Source: DATEMK01 sp039914625
GTDB taxonomy: Bacteria; Bacteroidota; Bacteroidia; AKYH767-A; OLB10
DNA: 50,626 nucleotides
Direction: 5' to 3'
NCBI GenBank assembly: GCA_039914625.1
Contig: JBDSOU010000158.1
Span: 1 to 50,626, forward strand
The notes below the pieces were generated by a model, which was not told where the DNA came from, did no database searches, and saw nothing but the letters and a program-made list of their open reading frames with translations. This document shows, in pieces, positions 1 to 7,061 of this stretch. How positions within the stretch are numbered: the first letter of the stretch is position 1; each line of letters opens with the position of its first letter. A program made the translations under genes and the position numbers.

Positions 1-792
1 GGAATCAGAGATGCAATTATCTATAATGGTGATTTATACGTTGCAGGTGATTTCAACGGAGGTCCCGGCAAAAAAGATATCGCCAGGTTTAACGGAACTA
101 ACTGGGTAAGCGTTGGCGGAGGCTTTAGTGGGCCAAATTCATGGATGAATGATCTTGAAATTTACCAGGGTAATTTATACGTAAGCGGATATTTTCAAAC
201 TTCAAATGGTGATCCGGGAAATAATATAGCAATTTGGAATGGTACGAGTTGGAGCCAACCTGGAAATGGACTAATGCCTGCAAATGTTTTTGCAATGCAC
301 GAATTCCAAAACGAGCTTTATGCCTGCGGCCAGATAAATGATGCAAGCGGTATTTTAGTAACTTTCATTGCCAAATGGAACGGAAATAATTGGGCTGCTA
401 CGGGAGGTATTTTTGACAATGGAATGACATGCTTTGCTTCTCATGATAATGATTTATACATCGGAGGATCTTTCTTTACTGTTAATGGCGATACCATGAT
501 TGCTATCGCACGTTATTCGGCACCTTTAGACATAGAAGAAAACAATACCTGGAGCACAAGAGGTATTACTATCACACCAAATCCAAATACCGGTAATTTT
601 TCTTTTACATCATTATTTTATCCGATGGAGAGCATTCGTTTATTTGATTTGTCAGGAAGCATTGTTTTTTCAAAGGAAAAAATTTTAAGTAATTCATATC
701 AATGTAAATTAAACCTGCCTGATCGGATTTATGTTGCGGAGGTTTTTGTTCATGGTAATGCTTACAGGAATAAGGTTTTGGTAATGCATTGA
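1..792 (+). CDS. T9SS-exported propeller-like protein, 3' part
   Basis: The frame is open from the first base of the window, so the 5' end lies outside. About 263 residues are visible. They contain four or more short repeats of the kind 'NGDLYVAGDF ... IAxWNGTxW', in which a 'label plus measured value' strand pair recurs about every 45-55 residues, as in secreted beta-propeller or delta-60-like proteins. The last ~80 residues form a T9SS C-terminal sorting domain: 'ITPNPNTGNFSF', then 'IRLFDLSGSIVFS' and a final basic strand ending NKVLVMH. By family knowledge this tail directs export through the type IX system after Sec transport and is then cleaved. The exact function is unknown. The domain type is well supported, the propeller assignment less so. 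Confidence 0.85.
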   Translation, partial: GIRDAIIYNGDLYVAGDFNGGPGKKDIARFNGTNWVSVGGGFSGPNSWMNDLEIYQGNLYVSGYFQTSNGDPGNNIAIWNGTSWSQPGNGLMPANVFAMHEFQNELYACGQINDASGILVTFIAKWNGNNWAATGGIFDNGMTCFASHDNDLYIGGSFFTVNGDTMIAIARYSAPLDIEENNTWSTRGITITPNPNTGNFSFTSLFYPMESIRLFDLSGSIVFSKEKILSNSYQCKLNLPDRIYVAEVFVHGNAYRNKVLVMH

Positions 793-1004
793 TGAAACAG
801 AAGCAGAACTCACCTTTCTTTTTTACCGCAGGGAGTTTATTTTTTAAATTTGAAAAGTAAGGGAGGGAGTTATACGAAGAAAATAGTGAAGCTATGAGAA
901 GGGAATGAAAAAAAATAATGATAGCGGCACGGCAAAAGATTACCTTGATGAAAAAGGATTGGTTAAAATTTGTTTGCAATATGCAGCATAATGATGCCGG
1001 GGAG

Positions 1005-1460
1005 TTACTCCATATCCAGCAAATTATTCAACTGCCGCACACGCGCCATAAATTTTTTATTGTCGCTCAGCGAAGTTCTCATGCCTTCCATTACGACCTG
1101 GCAGCCTTTTAAAAGCGTGTTTCTTACTTCAGCGTAATCTTCACCGCTCGATTTAATTACATCCTGGTTAATTTCTTTAACTTCATCACCAATGTTTGTA
1201 AGAAACGTCTTGCAGGTTACATCCAATACAGTATAAATGAGGATTTCGTCATCCAGTGAAAATTGAATTTTGTCAGTGTCTTTTGCATTTTTTATACGCT
1301 GGTAAAGAGTGGCCATCTGCTCTTCATTGATAAGCTCATTTTCATAAATCGCATCTTCGAGCGGATGTTGCTCGTGCAACAAAGTAAACTTTGCAGTGCT
1401 GAATGCCGAAATCAAAAGCAACCGTGAAAGTGGTGTAAGTTGAACCGTGAATGTTTCCAT
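1005..1460 (-). CDS. Hypothetical cytoplasmic protein, 151 aa
   Basis: I do not recognise this protein. It starts METFTVQLTPLSRLL, has no signal peptide or membrane segment, and is mostly charged and predicted helical, with acidic stretches such as 'LEDAIYENELINEEQ' and a C-terminal half resembling a helical bundle. Two cysteines sit near the middle and in the C-terminal part. It lies upstream of nothing on its own strand for several hundred bases. The gene transcribed before it (1531-2394) is a coiled-coil lipoprotein, 70 bp away across an AACTTTAAAC repeat, so cotranscription is possible. Real coding is supported by frame length, codon use like its neighbours and the lack of a competing frame. 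Confidence 0.7.
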   Translation of the reverse strand: METFTVQLTPLSRLLLISAFSTAKFTLLHEQHPLEDAIYENELINEEQMATLYQRIKNAKDTDKIQFSLDDEILIYTVLDVTCKTFLTNIGDEVKEINQDVIKSSGEDYAEVRNTLLKGCQVVMEGMRTSLSDNKKFMARVRQLNNLLDME

Positions 1461-1494
1461 CTGAATGAATAAAGTTCAAGGTTAAAAGTTCTCC

Positions 1495-1531
1495 GTTAAA
1501 AACTTTAAACTTTAAACTTTAAATTTTAAAC
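1495..1531. repeat. AACTTTAAAC short tandem word repeat
   Basis: Between the two minus-strand genes the word AACTTTAAAC/TTTAAACTTT is repeated about four times with small changes. The same word recurs at 20371-20402, where it is inside a coding region, and at 28630-28655. It therefore looks like a dispersed low-complexity family rather than a regulatory site of these genes. Confidence 0.6.
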
Positions 1532-2394
1532 TAATTTTTAACTATTACAAGGTATTTCGAGACTCCCCAGAATTTCTCGTAATCGTTTATGGTCAGTGAT
1601 TTTATTTTATCTTTATCCTTATCAAGAGTATAAGAATTTGCGGGATGTGTGGTTACAATTTTTGCTTCCTTGCAATTCAGTTCAATTGACAAAGTCTGGG
1701 TAATATCAATTTTTGTAAATGCATCTCCATTAAAATCATTTATCAGTTTTTGATTTTTTCCGATACCAAGAAAGCCGCCTTCTTTGCTCAATACATTTTT
1801 ATCGCGCAGTTCTTTATAAGTACCAACTGCATAATATGCTGTTTGGAGCTTCTCTGTTTTTTCTTTTATCCGGCCTTCTTTCACAACGTTTTGTGCAGTG
1901 AGCGTATCAATGGTAACATTAAGATTTTCCACGTTCATTTTCATATCAGCTAACTGGTAATTGAGCTTCACCAGTTCGCTGTCTTTTTCGGCAAGTTTAA
2001 TGTTCAGGTTATCCACTAACTTTTGCAAAGCGCCCAACTTATTACCCTGCGACCGCACTTTTTTCTGCAATTGACCAATCAACTCTTTATTCTTGTTAAG
2101 CAAATCATTAATGGCAAGAATATTCTCATTAATGCGTGTTTTCTGATCGGTCTTTGTTTCACCCGAAACAGAGGTAGATTGTTCGATGCTGCCTTGCTTA
2201 TGAGCAATGGTATCAAGATTTGTTTCAATTTCATTCATCGAAACCAAAAATGAATTGATTGATGAATCTTTCATATCAGCAGCAATTATTAATGAATCTG
2301 CTTTACGCGAAGCGCTTTCATATTGTGTTTTAAAATTTTCACAGGATGCGAAAACAAAGCAGAGAGCAAAACTTAAAAGAATAATATTTTTCAT
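1531..2394 (-). CDS. Coiled-coil lipoprotein, 287 aa
   Basis: The N-terminus is a lipoprotein signal: Lys-Asn, a hydrophobic core and a lipobox ending FASC with Cys19 as the lipidation site. Residues about 25-185 are a long, almost uninterrupted coiled coil rich in Leu, Lys, Glu, Asn and Gln, with heptad-like spacing ('LGALQKLVDNLNIKLAEKD'). A small globular C-terminal part (about 190-287) carries 'GFLGIGKNQKLINDFN' and ends in a beta-rich stretch, 'WGVSKYLVIVKN'. It is probably anchored in the outer or inner membrane and projects into the periplasm. Similar proteins are common in Bacteroidota and often left unnamed. I do not assign a function. Confidence 0.75.
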   Translation of the reverse strand: MKNIILLSFALCFVFASCENFKTQYESASRKADSLIIAADMKDSSINSFLVSMNEIETNLDTIAHKQGSIEQSTSVSGETKTDQKTRINENILAINDLLNKNKELIGQLQKKVRSQGNKLGALQKLVDNLNIKLAEKDSELVKLNYQLADMKMNVENLNVTIDTLTAQNVVKEGRIKEKTEKLQTAYYAVGTYKELRDKNVLSKEGGFLGIGKNQKLINDFNGDAFTKIDITQTLSIELNCKEAKIVTTHPANSYTLDKDKDKIKSLTINDYEKFWGVSKYLVIVKN

Positions 2395-2509
2395 GATAGT
2401 TATGGCTTAGAATTCTAAGAGGCAAAAATAATAAAACACTTCACATGTTTTCAAGGCATGTTAATAAACATATTAACATGGAAATACTAAATAAAGCAAT
2501 AAGAATTCC

Positions 2510-2585
2510 GGAGCCTTCTAAAGGAATCGAACCTGCGACCCAAGCTTTACGAAAGGTTGCTCTACCGGCTGAGCTAATACCGATA
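2510..2585 (-). pseudogene. Decayed tRNA-Thr(CGT)-like sequence
   Basis: Read on the minus strand this has a D-arm (TAGCTCAGCCGGTAGAGC), an anticodon loop TTCGTAA with anticodon CGT, a T-loop TTCGATT and a 3' end GGCTCC, all like Bacteroidota tRNA-Thr. The stems are damaged. The anticodon stem has one C-C mismatch, the T-stem has a C-T mismatch and a G-T wobble, and the acceptor halves (TCGGTAT and AGAAGGC) hardly pair. The intact ancestor probably ended in a GGC acceptor matching a GCC start. I infer a tRNA pseudogene; a highly divergent but functional tRNA is less likely. A covariance-model score would decide. Confidence 0.6.
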
Positions 2586-2645
2586 CGGTATCTGTAATAG
2601 TCCAATGAGATTGGACTAAACAGCTACTCTATCGGCATTATACCG
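2575..2645. repeat. Nested inverted repeats next to the tRNA remnant
   Basis: Three structures share this stretch. First, 2575-2585 (TAATACCGATA) pairs with 2630-2640 over 11 bp with one G-T wobble. Second, CGGTAT at 2586-2591 pairs perfectly with ATACCG at 2640-2645. Third, inside them AGTCCAAT and ATTGGACT form a perfect 8-bp hairpin with a CTC/GAG loop. The right-hand part also resembles a shortened second copy of the tRNA D-arm, so this may be a tandem tRNA remnant rather than a mobile element. Confidence 0.5.
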
Positions 2646-2751
2646 TTTTTAGGTTTGGACTAATTTGATGTAAGTAATGGTATAAGAAGGCTTTGAAAAA
2701 AGTTAAAAAGTAAAATCCATTTTACTCCAAAGATATTTTAAAAATATTTTT

Positions 2752-3591
2752 TTAAATTTTCTTAAGAATACCGGCAATCGTTTTAGAAGAAATTTCAGAA
2801 AGCCTGCCGATCTGCGAAATATTTTCATTCAGGTTATTTAATGGCTGTTCTGCTTCTTTCACTGGCTTGAGACCTTTATTTATCACTTCCTGTACTACAA
2901 GTGCGTTTTGAAGTTCAGCAACAATGTCTTCATTAAGAAATTTGAGGCGATCCATTACCCCAAGCGACATTTGTCCTTTTGTAAAAGCATTGTTCTTTTC
3001 AAAAATATTTTGCCTGTTATTATGCAACAGGCTTTTGGCGGATTTTAATTTTTTTGTGTATTGCCTGAAAATAAAAATGAAAATTCCCAAAAACGCCAGT
3101 GTGAAAATGACCGAGTATCGAAGATTATTTTTCCGGAGGGCATCCAAAGTTGATTTGTCAAGCAGCCGCAAATTTTTTTCCTTTTCTGTGGCAGCAATTT
3201 CATTGAGAATGGAAGTATGCATATCAGCATGATTTTTCAAAGTTTCAGAAATCAATTTATTTTTTTCATCGTTCAACATGGTATCTTTCAATGAAAGGTA
3301 TTTCTGATAAATATCGTAAGCGGGGCGGCTATAGTGATGGTTCCTGAACGCCAGGGCAAGTTGCCTGTAAGCATCAGCATATAAATATTTTTCTTTATTA
3401 GTTTTCAATTCAGAAAAATCAATAGCACGCAGTTTTAAACGGCAGTCGTTTAATTTAGTCAAATCATTGGACACTTTTATTTGCTCTGTGATTTTCATAA
3501 TGTCGTCCGATTGGGCAGCAGCATGTTTGCTTAAAAAAAGAATCAGTAACAAGAGCAAAGACGGAATAGTTATTTTCTTCAGCATCATCAT
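2752..3591 (-). CDS. Membrane sensor-like protein lacking an ATPase domain
   Basis: 279 residues. A signal peptide (hydrophobic 'IPSLLLLLILFLS', then AAAQ) leads to a helical periplasmic part (about 28-150) that looks TPR-like. One transmembrane helix follows at about 159-176 ('YSVIFTLAFLGIFIFIF'), then a cytoplasmic helical tail of about 100 residues. This is the layout of the sensor kinase encoded just upstream, but the protein stops where the HATPase domain would begin. Its start codon overlaps the stop of the kinase gene by one base (TAATG), so the two are translationally coupled. It probably forms a complex with the kinase or modulates it. The role is inferred from context only. Confidence 0.75.
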   Translation of the reverse strand: MMMLKKITIPSLLLLLILFLSKHAAAQSDDIMKITEQIKVSNDLTKLNDCRLKLRAIDFSELKTNKEKYLYADAYRQLALAFRNHHYSRPAYDIYQKYLSLKDTMLNDEKNKLISETLKNHADMHTSILNEIAATEKEKNLRLLDKSTLDALRKNNLRYSVIFTLAFLGIFIFIFRQYTKKLKSAKSLLHNNRQNIFEKNNAFTKGQMSLGVMDRLKFLNEDIVAELQNALVVQEVINKGLKPVKEAEQPLNNLNENISQIGRLSEISSKTIAGILKKI

Positions 3592-4838
3592 TACATAATT
3601 GTATTTAAGGGAAAACGAATAATAAAGTCAGTGCCTTTTCCCGGTTCGGATTCGATGATGATTTCACCGCTATGTTTCTTCTTTATTATATCCGCACACT
3701 GCGTTAAACCTAAACCATTTGCCTCCGCAGCAGGTTTGGTAGTGAAGAAAGGAGCATATATTTTAGAAAGTACTTTATCAGCTATACCCAAACCATTATC
3801 TTTTATTCGCACCTGCACAAAACGCGGCAGCTTTCTTGTGGTCACACTTATTTTAGGTACATAATTTTTTCCTGAATTTTTTTTCTTTTCATAAACAGAA
3901 TGAAATGCATTATTAAAAAAATGGAACAGGGCTGTTCGGATCGCAACCGGCATAATGCTGATTTCCGGCAATATTTTTTCAAGGTCTTTCACCTTTTCGC
4001 ATTCAAATGATGCGTCAGTTGATTTTATCCAATGATAAGAAAGATCAAAAACCCCGCTGATGAGAGTATTCAGGTTGGTCATTATTTTTTCTTCGATGAC
4101 TTCACCATGAGTTTGTTCAATGGCTGCAAGGGATGAGACGGCATTTTCCGCATCCGCAATAATATGCTTAAAGTTTTCTTCCAGCTTTTGAAACTCTTCC
4201 GGATTCTTTTTTTGATTAATGGTAACTGTTCTGAGTTTTGAAATTACCGGTATAGATTTTAAAGAAAGGTCAAAAACTGAACTGAATTCAAATTTCAAAT
4301 CAGCATGGATAGTATGTAATGCATCTGAAGTTTCTGAAAGTGTAATTGTACGTTCTAATTGAACGGTGGATACACCAGCCAGCGTTTGCGCTTTTTTTGC
4401 CATCCGCCTGCGGGTGGTTAAAATTGCAATAAGTACCGAAATAAAAATAACAAAAAACAAAATAGTGTTCCTTGTCATCTTTTGTTTTTCCTTTTCTAAT
4501 GAATCATTTTCTTTTTTAAGCGAATTAACAGACTGTTGCGTCACCGCAAGTTGCTGTTGCAACCTTGAATAATCTGTTTTAAATTTTGATTCTAATTGCT
4601 CAAGTTCCGCTGCTTTTTCTTTGTTTAATTCTTTTTCTTTCAGGTCACCGTATTTCTGGAGCACTTCAAATGCAGGTCCGTTTTTAAAAGCATTATACAA
4701 TTCATTTGCCTGCTGTTGGTACCCTTTTAATGATTTTGGGCTATCGGTGACAGCCGAATCAATCATTGTTTGAGAAAACCCGCTGAAAGCAATGAACACC
4801 AATGAAAAAATAAAAAAAATAACTTTCTTGTCAAACAT
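3591..4838 (-). CDS. Sensor histidine kinase-like protein (HATPase_c)
   Basis: 415 residues. Signal peptide 1-22 (ending GFSQ), a periplasmic coiled-coil/helical region at about 35-120, one transmembrane helix at about 125-142, then a cytoplasmic helical dimerisation region and a GHKL ATPase. Visible ATPase motifs are the N box 'FHFFNNAFHSV' (N309/N310), the G1 box DNGLGI (347-352), the F-box-like PFFTTKP (363-369) and the G2 box NGLGL (374-378). I see no canonical H-E-x-x-x-P phospho-acceptor motif in the dimerisation region, so it may be an atypical kinase or use a non-standard His. No response regulator lies nearby. It is coupled to the ATPase-less partner downstream. Confidence 0.85.
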   Translation of the reverse strand: MFDKKVIFFIFSLVFIAFSGFSQTMIDSAVTDSPKSLKGYQQQANELYNAFKNGPAFEVLQKYGDLKEKELNKEKAAELEQLESKFKTDYSRLQQQLAVTQQSVNSLKKENDSLEKEKQKMTRNTILFFVIFISVLIAILTTRRRMAKKAQTLAGVSTVQLERTITLSETSDALHTIHADLKFEFSSVFDLSLKSIPVISKLRTVTINQKKNPEEFQKLEENFKHIIADAENAVSSLAAIEQTHGEVIEEKIMTNLNTLISGVFDLSYHWIKSTDASFECEKVKDLEKILPEISIMPVAIRTALFHFFNNAFHSVYEKKKNSGKNYVPKISVTTRKLPRFVQVRIKDNGLGIADKVLSKIYAPFFTTKPAAEANGLGLTQCADIIKKKHSGEIIIESEPGKGTDFIIRFPLNTIM

Positions 4839-4939
4839 TTTTGCCGAAAATATTTTGTTGCAAATAAAATAAAATCATACCATAAAAAATAAGTTGCGAA
4901 TATAAAGCAAGCCAGTTGAAAAATAAGCTGCTTCAAAAA

Positions 4940-5872
4940 CTATTTTTTAACAGCGTGTATCATGCGGCTTTTTCCGCTTATATCCTGCTTTTCAGCCACA
5001 TCAGTAAATCCTTTTGCCGAAAGCATGTCAGAAATTTCATAACTTAAATTTTCATTCATTTCAAAATACAGACTGCCATTTCTTTTTAACAAGCCTCCAG
5101 AAGCCAGATGAGCTATACGTTCATAAAACAACAATGGGTTTTTATCCTCCACAAACAAAGCAATATGCGGCTCATGATCGGTTACGTTGCGGTGCATTTT
5201 CATTTTCTCATGACTTGATATGTAAGGTGGATTGCTTACAATTAAATTAAAAGAATGTTGTGAACTCAGAGATGAATTCAAAATATTCACTTGAATAAAA
5301 TTTATTTCAGTTTCATTCAGAGCTGCATTCTTGCGGGCAACCAGCAATGCATCTTCCGAAATATCAACAGCAGTTACTTTTGAATGAGGAATATTTTTTT
5401 TCAATGAAATTGCAATACAGCCGCTTCCTGTTCCAATGTCAAGAATGCGGAATTCAGAAATCGGATGTTGGAAATCAGATGTTGGATATTGAATTTTACC
5501 CTTATAATTGACAATTGGTAATTGGTAATTGGTAATTTGTTCATTGTACTCCTCAATTATCCATTCCACAAGCTCTTCTGTTTCCGGCCGGGGAATTAAT
5601 ACATTTTTATTGACCAGGAATCTGCTTCTCAAAAAGTCTGTTTCCCCAACAATATATTGCAGGGGTTCATATGTTTTAAGTCTGTTTAAAATTTCATGTG
5701 AATGCAGTAGTTGCTTTGCATTTATTTTTTCTTGCTTCTTTAAAATAATATCAGGGGAAGAAAATTTTAATGCGTGTCGTAAAGCATTTTGTGTGATCGC
5801 TTTTATTTCGCTCTCATCGTAAAGCTCTTTTAGCTCATCGTAATATTTTTTTATCAGTTGTTCAACCAGCAT
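4940..5872 (-). CDS. prmC: Release factor glutamine methyltransferase PrmC
   Basis: This enzyme methylates the Gln of the GGQ motif in peptide-chain release factors RF1 and RF2, using S-adenosylmethionine. N-terminal helical domain 1-95, then a Rossmann methyltransferase with SAM loop 'LDIGTGSGCIAIS' (about 144-156) and catalytic NPPY (214-217). I chose the ATG at 5872. The frame stays open further upstream, but that would run into the divergent ribD gene and add residues with no family counterpart. The protein is 310 aa, about 30 longer than usual. The excess is an insertion at about 113-141, built partly from AATTGGTAATTGG-type repeat DNA and lying just before the SAM loop. The gene is divergent from ribD. 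Confidence 0.93.
   Translation of the reverse strand: MLVEQLIKKYYDELKELYDESEIKAITQNALRHALKFSSPDIILKKQEKINAKQLLHSHEILNRLKTYEPLQYIVGETDFLRSRFLVNKNVLIPRPETEELVEWIIEEYNEQITNYQLPIVNYKGKIQYPTSDFQHPISEFRILDIGTGSGCIAISLKKNIPHSKVTAVDISEDALLVARKNAALNETEINFIQVNILNSSLSSQHSFNLIVSNPPYISSHEKMKMHRNVTDHEPHIALFVEDKNPLLFYERIAHLASGGLLKRNGSLYFEMNENLSYEISDMLSAKGFTDVAEKQDISGKSRMIHAVKK
5450..5540. repeat. Word repeats translated inside prmC
   Basis: Two short repeat types lie in the coding region: AATTGGTAATTGGTAATTGG at about 5512-5536, and an imperfect double of 'ATCaGATGTTGGA' at about 5460-5490. They encode 'ITNYQLPIVNY' and 'PTSDFQHPISEF' on the minus strand. The AATTGGTAATTGG word is close to the repeat at 18459-18533. 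The frame is kept. Confidence 0.65.
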
Positions 5873-5913
5873 TTCATTCGTATTATCGTGGGTCAAAATA
5901 AAAACAATTAATG

Positions 5914-5921
5914 TATTTTTG
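5914..5921 (+). promoter_or_regulatory. Candidate -7 box before ribD
   Basis: TATTTTTG matches the Bacteroidota -7 consensus TAnnTTTG and lies 26 bp before the ribD ATG in the 74-bp divergent gap shared with prmC. No good -33 TTTG was seen at the usual spacing, so this is tentative. Confidence 0.35.
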
Positions 5922-5946
5922 ACTGTTTCGTAAAAAATTTCCACAG

Positions 5947-7050
5947 ATGAATCATGAACACTACATGCGAAGATGCATTGAACTTGCCGCAAAGGGGTTG
6001 GGAAGTGCAGCACCTAATCCTCTTGTGGGTTGCGTTATAGTTCATGATTCAAAAATTATCGGTGAAGGTTACCATGCGATTTACGGACAGCATCATGCGG
6101 AAGTAAATGCAATTAATTCTGTTAAAGATAAGAATCTTTTGGAAAAAAGCACTATGTATGTAACCCTTGAACCTTGTTCTCATTTTGGTAAAACACCTCC
6201 CTGCAGCGATTTGATTATCCGCCACAAAATTCCTGAAGTGATCATTGGAAATATAGATCCTTTTACAAAAGTGGATGGCAGGGGAATTAAAAGACTTACG
6301 CAATCAGGAATAAAAGTAACAACAGGTGTACTTAAAAAAGAATGCAGATTTATGAACCGCAGATTTTTGGTTTTTCATGAAGAAAAACGGCCTTACATAA
6401 TTTTGAAATGGGCACAGAGCAAAGATAATTTTATTGCTCCCTCTGTTAAATCGTATGTGAAGACACAAAGAATTGCGGAGCAAAAGACACATAAGATCTC
6501 CAGGATGACGGGAAAAGATATAAAGGAAAAAATCCATTGGATCAGCAATGAATATTCCCGGATGCTTTCACATAAATGGCGCAGTGAAGAAGCTTCTGTT
6601 CTTGTCGGAACAACTACTGCTGAAAAAGATAATCCTGAATTGACGGTGAGGAATTGGAGTGGAAAAAATCCTGTCAGATTGGTCATAGATAAAAATTTAA
6701 GACTGAAAAGTTCGCTGCATTTATTTGATCAAAAGGTTAAGACAATTATTTATACATCAAAATCTAAAAACTCATCTGAAAACCTTGAATTTGTAACAAT
6801 TATTTTTAATGATAATGTTCTGAAACAATTGGTGGATCATCTGTATAAAGAAAATATTCAATCGCTGATTATTGAAGGCGGAACTCACCTCTTGCAATCT
6901 TTTATTGAAAATAAATTGTGGGATGAAGCAAGAGTTTTTACGGGTGATTCAGTTTTGAATGATGGAGTAAAAGCTCCTGCCATCAGTGGCGAAATTTTTA
7001 CGAATGAGAAAATTGGTTCAGATGAACTGACAGTTTTTTTACCAAAATAA
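5947..7050 (+). CDS. ribD: Bifunctional riboflavin biosynthesis protein RibD
   Basis: RibD performs two consecutive steps of riboflavin synthesis: deamination of diaminohydroxyphosphoribosylaminopyrimidine, then NADPH-dependent reduction of the ribosyl side chain. The N-terminal deaminase shows the zinc ligands in 'HAEVNAI' (H50, E52 as proton shuttle) and 'PCSHFGKTPPC' (C77, C86). The C-terminal reductase (about 150-367) has the 'RVxVGxxTxxxDNPxLTxR'-like stretch, here 'SVLVGTTTAEKDNPELTVR', and a late 'LIIEGGTHLLQSF'. Length 367 is normal. The gene is divergent from prmC and convergent with 7062-8915, only 11 bp away. No FMN riboswitch fits in the short upstream gap. Confidence 0.95.
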   Translation: MNHEHYMRRCIELAAKGLGSAAPNPLVGCVIVHDSKIIGEGYHAIYGQHHAEVNAINSVKDKNLLEKSTMYVTLEPCSHFGKTPPCSDLIIRHKIPEVIIGNIDPFTKVDGRGIKRLTQSGIKVTTGVLKKECRFMNRRFLVFHEEKRPYIILKWAQSKDNFIAPSVKSYVKTQRIAEQKTHKISRMTGKDIKEKIHWISNEYSRMLSHKWRSEEASVLVGTTTAEKDNPELTVRNWSGKNPVRLVIDKNLRLKSSLHLFDQKVKTIIYTSKSKNSSENLEFVTIIFNDNVLKQLVDHLYKENIQSLIIEGGTHLLQSFIENKLWDEARVFTGDSVLNDGVKAPAISGEIFTNEKIGSDELTVFLPK

Positions 7051-7061
7051 TTTAACTCTTA

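Noticed and set aside
605..979. 124-aa minus frame over the end of the first gene
   Set aside because: Overlaps the T9SS sorting domain coding sequence and has a composition typical of an antisense shadow.
5873..5946. FMN riboswitch before ribD
   Set aside because: The divergent gap is only 74 bp and shows none of the conserved RFN stems.
5873..6013. Longer prmC start overlapping ribD
   Set aside because: The added residues match nothing in the family and the frame would overlap the divergent ribD start; ATG 5872 is better.
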